Assembly (NCBI GenBank): GCA_947454235.1
Contig: CANGIY010000007.1
Location: 114,318 to 178,317 of the forward strand
Source: Chitinophagaceae bacterium
GTDB taxonomy: Bacteria; Bacteroidota; Bacteroidia; Chitinophagales; Chitinophagaceae
Length of the DNA: 64,000 nt
Direction of reading: 5' to 3'
Positions within the stretch are counted from its first letter, which is position 1, and each line of letters starts with the position of its first letter. Below are positions 16,742 to 24,002 of this stretch, piece by piece. Both the position numbers and the translations under genes were made by a program. Under the pieces are notes generated by a model. It had not been told where the DNA came from, made no database searches, and saw only the letters and a program-made list of their open reading frames with translations.

Positions 16742-16749
16742 CAAAAGTA
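16742..16749 (-). promoter_or_regulatory. -7 promoter box for the PLP-enzyme gene
   Basis: On the minus strand it reads TACTTTTG (perfect TAnnTTTG), 18 nt upstream of ATG 16723. It overlaps the alternative TTG start, which argues against that start. Confidence 0.55.
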
Positions 16750-16842
16750 ATATTTATGATTGAAATGTTATGGTTAATAAAGGTTAGAAATTGCAGGTTT
16801 CGCTCTATGCCTCTATTAATGTTGTAAATGAGTGAATAACCT

Positions 16843-17553
16843 CTATTGGGCACCATTCCTTGACTCACCCTCGCGGAAGCGGGTGGTGGTTTTCTTGATG
16901 TAATTGTAAAACGTGTAATCGTTCATTTCAATCAGGTCGTCGTATTGGGGTCTGAAGCGCCTGATGTAACGTGTAAGGCTATCGCCTGTGAGCCCGGTGA
17001 AATGCTGAATCAATTCAGGATTGAATGTTTTGTCAACATATTTTTCGTGTTCGTAATAGTCATATTCAATCTGGAACTTCCGAGTTTCTCGGTATTGTTT
17101 ACTCAAAGCAGTAAAAGGGTGGGCTACAGCATCGACACCTGATAGTTTGGGCATTTCAAGCTGATGCTTGTACAACGAATAGAAACTGGCACTATCGTCG
17201 TGATAATTGTAACGGCCGTTTTGTTTTTGTTGGGTGCTTTTCGGTTTTTCGTATCCTTTTTCAAGAATTATTCGGTAAAAGTTTGGGGAGTATGCTACAG
17301 GTATGCGTGCCCTTGCGGTTTTGTATCCCGGCTTTTTAAACTCTATGAGGTGGTCGGGACCTGTCGCAATTAAAAAACTGCCATCGGTGCCTGTCGAAAT
17401 TTGCAATGAAGTATATACTTCAGTAATGGAAACTCCGTCCAATGGTTTTTTTGTTTCTTTATCTAATACCTCGCCCTTAATGGTTTGCGCCAACCCGAGC
17501 ACAGAAACAAAAAGAAAGCAATAAATAAAAAGAGATACCGCGCGGAAATTCAT
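16843..17553 (-). CDS. exported carboxypeptidase-like regulatory domain protein
   Basis: A signal peptide (FLFVSVLGLAQT, cleaved after about residue 22) is followed by one carboxypeptidase-regulatory-like (CarboxypepD_reg-like) beta-sandwich: TIKGEVLDKETKKPLDGVSI, GTDGSFLI, then FKKPGYKTARARIP. The C-terminal 130 residues, rich in Tyr, Arg and Asp, do not match a domain I know. In Bacteroidota such proteins sit in the periplasm or outer membrane; this one lacks the TonB-dependent barrel usually attached to the domain. It is divergent from pyrD across an 87-bp spacer. Confidence 0.75.
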   Translation of the reverse strand: MNFRAVSLFIYCFLFVSVLGLAQTIKGEVLDKETKKPLDGVSITEVYTSLQISTGTDGSFLIATGPDHLIEFKKPGYKTARARIPVAYSPNFYRIILEKGYEKPKSTQQKQNGRYNYHDDSASFYSLYKHQLEMPKLSGVDAVAHPFTALSKQYRETRKFQIEYDYYEHEKYVDKTFNPELIQHFTGLTGDSLTRYIRRFRPQYDDLIEMNDYTFYNYIKKTTTRFREGESRNGAQ

Positions 17554-17598
17554 TTCAGTGCTAAGTTACATCTTACGCGAATTGTTGAAAATTTAATT

Positions 17599-17632
17599 TT
17601 GTTAAAACTATACCTATCGTTGTGTAAATTTG
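17599..17632 (+). promoter_or_regulatory. pyrD promoter
   Basis: TTG at 17599-17601 and TAAATTTG at 17625-17632, 23 nt apart, match the -33/-7 elements, with spacing slightly longer than usual. The ATG follows 8 nt after the box, so the leader is very short. Confidence 0.5.
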
Positions 17633-17640
17633 TGCCCTTT

Positions 17641-18699
17641 ATGTACAAACTGATTCGTAAGGTACTATTCTTTTTCGACCCGGAGGTCATCCACGGATGG
17701 GTAATGAATAGGCTGGACCTCGCTTACAAAATCCCAATTTCGAGGTATTTGCTCGAAAACAGATACTTTTTTGATGAACCTTCCTTGCACCAGGATTTGT
17801 GGGGCATTCACTTTCCTAATCCGGTGGGGTTGGCTGCGGGTTTCGACAAAAACGCGCAGCATATTGACAGCCTTTCAACTTTAGGTTTTGGGTTTATTGA
17901 AATTGGCACGTTGACACCAAGGTCTCAACCCGGTAACCCAAAACCAAGAATGTTCAGGTTGCCGGCAGATAGCGGGTTAATCAACAGGATGGGTTTTAAC
18001 AACAAAGGCGTTCACTCTGCGGTTATCAAACTGAAAAAGCGCAAGGAGGCTATGATTGTTGGGGGTAACATTGGTAAGAACAAGGAAGTGCCTAACGAAA
18101 TTGCGCATAAAGATTTCGAAGAGTGCTTTGAGGCATTACATAAATATGTAGACTATTTTGTGGTAAATGTTTCCAGCCCCAACACACCGGGTCTGAGGGC
18201 ATTGCAAGACAAAGAGCCGCTGACAAAGCTGCTTTCAGGTTTGCAGCAAATGAACCGCGATCTTGGCGCTAACAAACCAATATTGCTCAAAATTGCGCCC
18301 GATTTAACCGATGGGCAACTTGACGATATCATTGATATTGTGCGTGAAACACGCCTCAGCGGTATTGTAGCAACCAATACGACACTTTCTCGTGCCAACC
18401 TCAACACCAGCGATAATACAGTTAAGAAAATAGGTGACGGTGGTCTGAGTGGTAAACCGTTGAAAGAACGCAGCACTGAAGTTATTAGGTACATCCATAA
18501 AAACAGCAATGGTTCAATTCCTATTATTGCAGTAGGAGGTATTTTTACGGCAGAAGATGCGATCGAAAAAATTGAAGCAGGTGCGCGTCTTGTACAAGTG
18601 TATACCGGGTTCATCTACGAAGGTCCCGGTATCGTAAAAAGAATATGTAAGGGGCTGGTAAAAAGGGGGATTCGATTTGACAATTTACCGAAGAACTAA
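17641..18699 (+). CDS. pyrD: dihydroorotate dehydrogenase (quinone), class 2
   Basis: A 352-residue FMN enzyme of pyrimidine synthesis that oxidises dihydroorotate to orotate and passes electrons to menaquinone at the inner membrane. The N-terminal amphipathic helices (YKLIRKVLFFFDPEVIHGWVM) are the membrane and quinone site of class 2 enzymes. The barrel shows NPVGLAAGFDKNA, GFIEIGTLTPRSQPGNPKPR, VNVSSPNTPGLRALQ with the catalytic Ser, the KIAPDLTD lysine, ATNTT, GGLSGKPL and the phosphate-binding VGGIFTAEDA. ATG 17641 is chosen because it follows the promoter and fits the family length; the frame stays open further upstream. Confidence 0.95.
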   Translation: MYKLIRKVLFFFDPEVIHGWVMNRLDLAYKIPISRYLLENRYFFDEPSLHQDLWGIHFPNPVGLAAGFDKNAQHIDSLSTLGFGFIEIGTLTPRSQPGNPKPRMFRLPADSGLINRMGFNNKGVHSAVIKLKKRKEAMIVGGNIGKNKEVPNEIAHKDFEECFEALHKYVDYFVVNVSSPNTPGLRALQDKEPLTKLLSGLQQMNRDLGANKPILLKIAPDLTDGQLDDIIDIVRETRLSGIVATNTTLSRANLNTSDNTVKKIGDGGLSGKPLKERSTEVIRYIHKNSNGSIPIIAVGGIFTAEDAIEKIEAGARLVQVYTGFIYEGPGIVKRICKGLVKRGIRFDNLPKN

Positions 18700-18773
18700 T
18701 TTTTGGTACGGAATTTGCCATTATATTTACAATCAGTAAAAGGACATAAAATTCTAAAACTATATAAATCAAA

Positions 18774-19295
18774 ATGAAAAAGACAATTTCAATGTTAGCC
18801 CTTGTAATGGGCTTAGTGTTTTCGGCGAGCGCACAGTATGCCAATGAATTCGTAAAAATTGGTCAGGCAGCACCTGAACTGGCATTCGAAAACCCTAAAG
18901 GACAAGTAGTTAAGCTTTCTCAAATCAATAAAGGTTCTTACGTATTGCTCGATTTCTGGGCTTCATGGTGCCGTCCTTGCCGCATGGCAAACCCAGGCTT
19001 GGTGAGCCTTTACAATGAGTATTCAGGCAAAAAAATGAAAGGTGGTAAGAAATTTACTGTTGTAAGTGTTTCTTTAGACCAAAGCAAAGAGCAATGGCTT
19101 GCTGCTATTCAGGCTGACGGTTTGAAATGGGATAACCACATGAGCGACCTTAAAGGCTGGCAGTCGAAAGCGTGCGAATTGTACGGCTTACAGTTCATTC
19201 CACAGGCTATGCTCATTGACCCTAATGGCAAAATCATTGGTAAGTACAATGTTGCTGAACAAGCAAAAGAAGAGCTTGCAAAGTTGGTTCAATAA
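18774..19295 (+). CDS. TlpA/ResA-like thiol-disulfide oxidoreductase
   Basis: A 173-residue exported thioredoxin-fold protein. The signal peptide (MKKTISMLALVMGLVFSASAQ) is cleaved near residue 20. Then comes an AhpC/TSA-Redoxin layout: GQAAPELAFENPKGQVVKLSQ, then WASWCRPCRMANPG with redox cysteines Cys66 and Cys69, and FIPQAMLIDPNGKIIG containing the cis-Pro. It should reduce or exchange disulfides in the periplasm, as in cytochrome maturation or disulfide repair of secreted proteins. The paired cysteines in the Ig-repeat proteins of this window would be possible clients, but that is conjecture. Confidence 0.88.
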   Translation: MKKTISMLALVMGLVFSASAQYANEFVKIGQAAPELAFENPKGQVVKLSQINKGSYVLLDFWASWCRPCRMANPGLVSLYNEYSGKKMKGGKKFTVVSVSLDQSKEQWLAAIQADGLKWDNHMSDLKGWQSKACELYGLQFIPQAMLIDPNGKIIGKYNVAEQAKEELAKLVQ

Positions 19296-19319
19296 TTAGC
19301 TTCAACACAATAGATATTT

Positions 19320-19349
19320 AAAAAGCAGTGCCACCCGGTGCTGCTTTTT
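19320..19349 (+). terminator. intrinsic terminator of the TlpA-like gene
   Basis: A 9-bp stem AAAAAGCAG/CTGCTTTTT, extended by weaker inner pairs around an ACCC loop, with the T-run continuing into TGTTTTT. Confidence 0.8.
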
Positions 19350-19734
19350 TGTTTTTACACCTTGAGGTTTAAGTTGTCTCTGGTCTAGGCATCCGCCTCG
19401 TCCTAATACTCCATACTGGTCCGCGAATGTTTCGCGGATTATTAGGTTGGGCGTTTGTAACGCCTCGAAATGCCCCACTGGCGCGGGGAGTTAGCGCAGC
19501 GCTCCCGTTTCTATGTAAATGGGCGGGTCTACTGACCCGGACTCGACCATAATATGTAACCAAAGATTAGACACTGGTGTACATCTGAGCGTAGAAGATT
19601 CTACGCCCAACTCGGTCTGCAACCGAAACATACACAAAACAAGCGCAGCACCTGTTGTCAGAATCAATGAAAACTACGAATTTGTAGTTGAGTCGTGACC
19701 GACGCTACTAAACTCCATTCCTGATAATTCCATA

Positions 19735-19757
19735 ATCCTGTAAATCTTGATTCAGAC
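19735..19757. repeat. 23-bp dispersed repeat, copy 2
   Basis: Identical to 10989-11011. In this copy the GTAAATC inside the repeat pairs with GATTTAC at 19758-19764 just outside it, so the repeat forms the left arm of a hairpin. Confidence 0.8.
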
Positions 19758-19771
19758 GATTTACAATTGTT

Positions 19772-19793
19772 TTCCTTAGAAATTTCTAAGGAA
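19772..19793. repeat. 22-nt perfect palindrome
   Basis: TTCCTTAGAAA is followed directly by its reverse complement TTTCTAAGGAA. Confidence 0.75.
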
Positions 19794-19817
19794 GCGCGGT
19801 GACAAGACTGATACCTG

Positions 19818-19857
19818 CCTCCATTTAGGCGTGGAATTTTCTACGCCTAAATGGAGG
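19818..19857 (+). terminator. long hairpin with T-run, terminator-like
   Basis: A 15-bp perfect stem starts at CCTCCATTTAGG (19818-19832 with 19843-19857). Its 10-nt middle can pair further to a 2-nt loop, and TTTTT follows on the plus strand. No gene ends just upstream, so it may terminate an unannotated transcript or belong to the hairpin family. Confidence 0.5.
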
Positions 19858-19958
19858 TTTTTCGCCATGCTAATAGACTTGCACAAATACCTTTCACGCC
19901 AAACCTGCGCAAGTTCTTTTATTGAAAATTATAAAATAAAGATTTACACAGAATTAGC

Positions 19959-21170
19959 CTATCCCTTCACCCACTTATGGATGGCAGCATAAATTTCAGC
20001 TACATTGTTTTCCCATGTGTGAGATGCCGCAAAATTCCTTCGGGCTATCGTTTTTTCGCTGGTATTTTCATTGAGCGCTTTATCAATAAGCGTTACGTAT
20101 TCTTCTTTGTTTTTGGCTAGGTAAGTATGCTCTGCAAAAATGCTCATAGCTTCAGTGGCAGTCGCGACGGTTGGTTTCCCCATTGCTAAGTATTCATCTA
20201 TTTTACGCGGGTAGTTACCTATAGTCACCGGGTTTACCAATTGAGGGTTCAGGCACACATCGAAAGAGTTGATGTAGGCAGGTAGGCTTTCAGGGGGCTT
20301 ACTACTCAGAAAGTGCACGTTCGGCAACTGGTGTAATGCCGATTTTTGAAATGCTTCGTCTTCAGGACCTACAAGTACTATTTGCCAGTTGGCACGCTGG
20401 CGGGCAACGTGTTCAATCAGCGGTATGTCAAGCCTAATACTTTGCAATGCACCTACATAGCCAATTACAGGTCGCGCAATGTTTTTAATATCTTCCGGTG
20501 TTTCTATTTTGCCCGGCCTTGAGAACATTTCTAAATCGCAACCCTGCCCAACATAGAATGAATTAGGGTTGTATTTTTTGCAATAGTTGGCAAGGTAGGT
20601 GGAGTTAGCCATGCATATATCGCTTTTGGCAATGAGTTTTGGTTCTAAAACTTCCCCGTGAAACTTCCAGTAATCGACTGCCACCATGTTATCGCGAGAG
20701 TAGTAGATGCTTATAGCAGGCTTCAACATCTCTTTTAGGTAGTACGATCTAAAGATATCATTATCATTAAATAATATAAAGTCTTTGAATCCAAGTTGGT
20801 CAATGAATTTTAATATGGAGGTAGCAAACTTTCTGTTGTTGACTTTGTTCAGGAAATTGAATACAGGCCTAACTTTTATCCAGTTAATGGACTCAGTCAT
20901 ACAGTCGGGGTAGAGGTTCCAAAGGTTATTTGAAATCTTTACTAAGCCCGTTTCTTTATGTTCGATGACAGATATTCGCTTCTTGATTTTTTCATCGGCT
21001 CCATGCCTAATGCTGGTAATTCTGTCTAAAGTACTGTTTACGTATAAGACACGGTTATGCTTCGCAAATTCAACAGCAATGTTCTTACAGTTGCTGCCAA
21101 TCGAAGTATCCCACGGCTGTTGCCCTACAATAACTATATCCCTGTTTTTAATGATTCCTGCGCCGTGCAT
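19959..21170 (-). CDS. GT4-type glycosyltransferase (last gene of polysaccharide operon)
   Basis: A 403-residue GT-B glycosyltransferase, cytosolic, transferring a sugar from a nucleotide donor in exopolysaccharide assembly. The C-terminal Rossmann half is clear: GYVGALQSIRLDIPLIEHVA, WQIVLVGP, LPNVHFLSSKPPESLPAYINSFDVCLNP, and the donor-site segment NYPRKIDEYLAMGKPTVAT, with Glu in the EX7E-like position. The N-terminal half begins NRDIVIVGQQPWDT. ATG 21170 is the best start; it overlaps the preceding gene by 37 nt, and frame upstream of it duplicates that gene's 3' end and does not fit the family. Acceptor and donor are unknown. Confidence 0.85.
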   Translation of the reverse strand: MHGAGIIKNRDIVIVGQQPWDTSIGSNCKNIAVEFAKHNRVLYVNSTLDRITSIRHGADEKIKKRISVIEHKETGLVKISNNLWNLYPDCMTESINWIKVRPVFNFLNKVNNRKFATSILKFIDQLGFKDFILFNDNDIFRSYYLKEMLKPAISIYYSRDNMVAVDYWKFHGEVLEPKLIAKSDICMANSTYLANYCKKYNPNSFYVGQGCDLEMFSRPGKIETPEDIKNIARPVIGYVGALQSIRLDIPLIEHVARQRANWQIVLVGPEDEAFQKSALHQLPNVHFLSSKPPESLPAYINSFDVCLNPQLVNPVTIGNYPRKIDEYLAMGKPTVATATEAMSIFAEHTYLAKNKEEYVTLIDKALNENTSEKTIARRNFAASHTWENNVAEIYAAIHKWVKG

Positions 21171-22654
21171 AATGCCTCGTTTTGTTGTTGGTCGAGTCGT
21201 TTTGTTACAGTAATAAGGGCTGCAACAAGGTAAAAATAAACATTTGAAGGATATTGTACGATTGCTTCCTGAGGGTAATTGCCGAAGTTGAGTGCAAATA
21301 CCACCAATAATGCCCCTAAACAATAGGCTTTTAATTGCGGGTCGCGAATGGAGTAGTAGTTAAGCACCCCCGCCCGCATAATGGTAAACATAAGTGCACA
21401 AAACAAAAACAGCCCCAGCCACCCAAGTTCAACAGCTACACGCACATAACCACTGTCGGGCGGAAAGTTGGCGAGGTAGGAGTAGGGCGCAAATCGTTTC
21501 CCCCATTCTCCCGTAGCTCCTAATCCGCCACCCATTGGGTGTTCAAGTATATAAGGTTGAATCTTCTTTTGATTCATTTTCCGCAAATTAAACGAAGCGT
21601 CATCATTCGGTTTAAATGCCGATTGAAACCTGAATAACGTTTGGTTGGAAGTTGGGATATTGATTAAAGTAACACCTAAAACTACAGTAGTTAGTAGTAT
21701 AACAATCACTTTTTTATTGTACTTTAATATAGCGAGTAAAAGAAGTGCAACGGGTAACAATACATAGGCGCCTCGTGTGCCTGAATACAACATGGCTGTA
21801 ATGAACAGCATAATCATGATGTACAATATGATTTTCTTCTTCTTAGAAACACCAGATGAAAGTAAAGCAATCGCCATGAGACTTGCTGTGACCATGTTAT
21901 AGGAGAATGCTACAGGGTCGGAGAAAATGGAGAATTTACGCCATACGCCACCAATGAATAAGAGTAATTCAATACCGGGGTCAGAATGCAGGTAGTTTTC
22001 TTCAAACGCAAAAAAACCAATTTGTTCTTGCTTAATCGCATAAAGTGCAGCGAATAGCGCAAGGCCCATCCATAGTTTAATGATGACCTTAATAAACTTC
22101 TTAGTGTCAATGTAATACACAAAAATGAAGTACATGAACATTACAATAGCCACGGTTCGCACGGTGTAAATCCATGCAGTCTTTGATTCAGCAGTGGGAT
22201 TCAGTACTTCAAGTAAATTGTAGATAATCCATACTAACATCATGACGGTCACAGGACTTTTGTATATTGCCCAGTTGGGTTTCTTCTTTTGTGCGATGAA
22301 AAAACTGAGCATGAAAAGTGCCATCATGCCATCCATCAAGGTCCCCAAGGGGAAGTTGACTCCTAGCTTAAAGAACCACATGATGAGGTAACCGAGTGAC
22401 AAGTAAACGATAAGTCCAAACCTCGGATACAAGACAAGGGCAACAACCATTGGCAGCCCGATCATAGCACCAACGGCAAGTACACCCGGAATAAGTCCGA
22501 ATTTGAAAATAACAAAAGCCAAAGCAATGGAAATGCCTGATAGCACAAGTAGCCCGAATGGGTTGTGCATCTTTTCAGTCATTACGCGTTGCTGAAGCCA
22601 TTCTTTGAACGACTGAAACAAGGAAGCATTCATTTCATTGTGTCTGCTTGCCAT
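21134..22654 (-). CDS. O-antigen ligase/polymerase-like membrane protein (Wzy/WaaL family)
   Basis: A 506-residue inner-membrane protein with about 11-12 hydrophobic segments and a long periplasmic loop (about residues 325-400, FQSAFKPNDDASFNLRK to GYVRVAVELGWLG). The loop carries the HPMGGGLGATG motif typical of O-antigen ligase domains. This family joins glycan repeat units or transfers a finished glycan to an acceptor. The ATG at 22654 overlaps the stop of the small upstream gene (TAATG), implying translational coupling. Whether it polymerises or ligates cannot be decided from sequence. Confidence 0.83.
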   Translation of the reverse strand: MASRHNEMNASLFQSFKEWLQQRVMTEKMHNPFGLLVLSGISIALAFVIFKFGLIPGVLAVGAMIGLPMVVALVLYPRFGLIVYLSLGYLIMWFFKLGVNFPLGTLMDGMMALFMLSFFIAQKKKPNWAIYKSPVTVMMLVWIIYNLLEVLNPTAESKTAWIYTVRTVAIVMFMYFIFVYYIDTKKFIKVIIKLWMGLALFAALYAIKQEQIGFFAFEENYLHSDPGIELLLFIGGVWRKFSIFSDPVAFSYNMVTASLMAIALLSSGVSKKKKIILYIMIMLFITAMLYSGTRGAYVLLPVALLLLAILKYNKKVIVILLTTVVLGVTLINIPTSNQTLFRFQSAFKPNDDASFNLRKMNQKKIQPYILEHPMGGGLGATGEWGKRFAPYSYLANFPPDSGYVRVAVELGWLGLFLFCALMFTIMRAGVLNYYSIRDPQLKAYCLGALLVVFALNFGNYPQEAIVQYPSNVYFYLVAALITVTKRLDQQQNEALCTAQESLKTGI

Positions 22655-22794
22655 TAAAAGAATAGGAGTTTGAAAAAGAAGGCGAATGTGCTGGCAAACA
22701 CAAAAATTAGAGCAACGTACTTGGTGATTTTATCAGTGCGTTGTTTGATGTAGGCCTCTCTGTCCTTTTTTTCAGGCTGTGGATCGAATCTCAT
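22654..22794 (-). CDS. 46-residue single-span membrane protein in the polysaccharide operon
   Basis: A small gene between the GT2 and ligase genes. The protein starts MRFDPQPEKKDREAYIKQR, a charged cytosolic segment of about 28 residues, and ends with one membrane helix (YVALIFVFASTFAFFFKLLFF). Its ATG lies 3 nt after the GT2 stop and its TAA shares one base with the ligase ATG, so it is embedded in the operon and coupled on both sides. That tight packing is the main evidence that it is real. It may be an accessory subunit of the synthase or polymerase; no family is recognised. Confidence 0.72.
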   Translation of the reverse strand: MRFDPQPEKKDREAYIKQRTDKITKYVALIFVFASTFAFFFKLLFF

Positions 22795-22797
22795 AGC

Positions 22798-23991
22798 TTA
22801 TTTTTTCAGGTCTTCGATATTCTTACCATGAACGTGCGTTGTTGCCACCGAAATCTGATTTGCCTTTCTAATCTTGAGCAATGCCAAAACCTGCCAGAAC
22901 ATGAACTTAGGTATGCCGTACAAGGAACGATAAATTGCTTTGTCGGGCTTACTGTGCGCAACACCCAGCATAAAGCTTATCACAAACGCAGCAAATGCAC
23001 CTATCCAAATCAATACTGCTGTTAGAGAGATGAAAACATTGGCCGCCGCAAATACCACCGACAGCAATAGAAAGATAAACAAAGGTGGACGAAGTAAAAT
23101 TACTCCAAACAGGAATTGGTTCCAGTTGAAACGAGTGATGCCTTTGCCCAATAAGTGAAAGCCAAACTTGAAATAACGGAACCATGTATTGATCCAGCGC
23201 GCACGTTGTTTTACCAGTTGTTCACTGCCCGATGTTTTTTCATCATAAACAATCGCTTTTGAAGTGAAAGCAATTCGAGTGCCGCGCTTCACGATTTCAT
23301 ATTGCAATACCTTATCAAATCCGGCACCAGTGATATCCAGTTGCTCCAGGCAATCTTTATACAAAGTAGTTGTAAACGCCATTCCCGAGCCCGCAAGCGT
23401 TGCTGAAGATCCAAGTGCAAACAACGCTTCCCCATCAAAAAAGTGGTAATACATGTCGCGGGCAGCATCAAGGCATGCGACCATAGTATCCAGGTTTTTA
23501 GCACTCCTTAAGCCTTGTACTGCAATAAAACCTTTTTCAAATAACTTGTTGATTTCGTTGAGGTATTCGCGCTCAACTAAATTATCGCTATCAATGATTG
23601 TTAGTCTTTCATGCGCTCTTTTAAAGCGGTTGATGGCATAAAAGTGGGAGCGGGTATTGCTACCAAGCGTTTCTTCAGGGCGCAGAACTATTATGCGTTC
23701 GTCGGCGAATTTCAACGTACTTATATCGCACTTATCAGCAACTATATAAACCAAGTAGTTGCTGTAATTCATCTTTAGAATAGAATCAATTACAGCAGGA
23801 ACCGTGAACGTTTGTTCGTATGCAGTTACGATGATAGCAAAATCAGCTTCATTTTTTTTCTGTATTGCCGGTTGATTGCCCTTTTTGGCAAAAAGCAGGT
23901 AGAGAACATAGAGTACCAGTGGAAGTACTAAGTTGTAACCAATTAAAACCTGTATGGTTACCCATATTCCGTGCAGAATTGAAACCGGCAT
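22798..23991 (-). CDS. membrane-anchored family 2 glycosyltransferase
   Basis: A 397-residue GT2 protein of the cellulose/hyaluronan synthase type. An N-terminal membrane helix (residues 5-34) precedes the GT-A domain, which shows FAIIVTAYEQ, IVADKCD, the metal-binding TIIDSDNLV, ITGAGFDKVLQYE and the processivity motif QRARW. Two or three membrane helices follow (about 285-345). Q(Q/R)xRW motifs mark enzymes that add many sugars and extrude the chain. It is the second gene downstream of the Wzc-like protein, 11 nt after that stop, and is probably the main polymerising synthase of the operon. The sugar is unknown. Confidence 0.85.
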   Translation of the reverse strand: MPVSILHGIWVTIQVLIGYNLVLPLVLYVLYLLFAKKGNQPAIQKKNEADFAIIVTAYEQTFTVPAVIDSILKMNYSNYLVYIVADKCDISTLKFADERIIVLRPEETLGSNTRSHFYAINRFKRAHERLTIIDSDNLVEREYLNEINKLFEKGFIAVQGLRSAKNLDTMVACLDAARDMYYHFFDGEALFALGSSATLAGSGMAFTTTLYKDCLEQLDITGAGFDKVLQYEIVKRGTRIAFTSKAIVYDEKTSGSEQLVKQRARWINTWFRYFKFGFHLLGKGITRFNWNQFLFGVILLRPPLFIFLLLSVVFAAANVFISLTAVLIWIGAFAAFVISFMLGVAHSKPDKAIYRSLYGIPKFMFWQVLALLKIRKANQISVATTHVHGKNIEDLKK

Positions 23992-24002
23992 AGGCTGAAT
24001 GG

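Larger units (their letters stand above)
19350..19958. repeat. 609-bp gene-free region made of a chain of short-loop hairpins
   Basis: No ORF here has coding character. Instead there is a series of different stem-loops, mostly with loops of 1-6 nt: TCCGCGAA/TTCGCGGA (19420-19438), GCGTT/AACGC (19451-19463), AGCGC/GCGCT (19493-19503), GGGTC/GACCC (19525-19538), GCGTAGAA/TTCTACGC (19589-19606), TCGGT/ACCGA (19612-19626), AACTAC/GTAGTT (19672-19689), GTAAATC/GATTTAC (19740-19764), a 22-nt perfect palindrome (19772-19793) and a 15-bp stem (19818-19857). The stem sequences differ while the architecture repeats. One 23-bp core is shared with 10989-11011. Confidence 0.65.

Noticed and set aside
16724..16744. 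Upstream TTG start for the RfbH-like gene
   Set aside because: It overlaps the -7 promoter box and adds seven residues not seen in the family.
19350..19958. Possible CRISPR array or riboswitch in the hairpin-rich region
   Set aside because: The repeats are not identical or regularly spaced, there are no cas genes, and the downstream gene on the plus strand needed for a riboswitch is missing.
21171..21323. N-terminal extension of the GT4 gene into the ligase gene
   Set aside because: It would be read out of frame through a real gene and encodes Cys- and Arg-rich sequence unlike any GT4 start.
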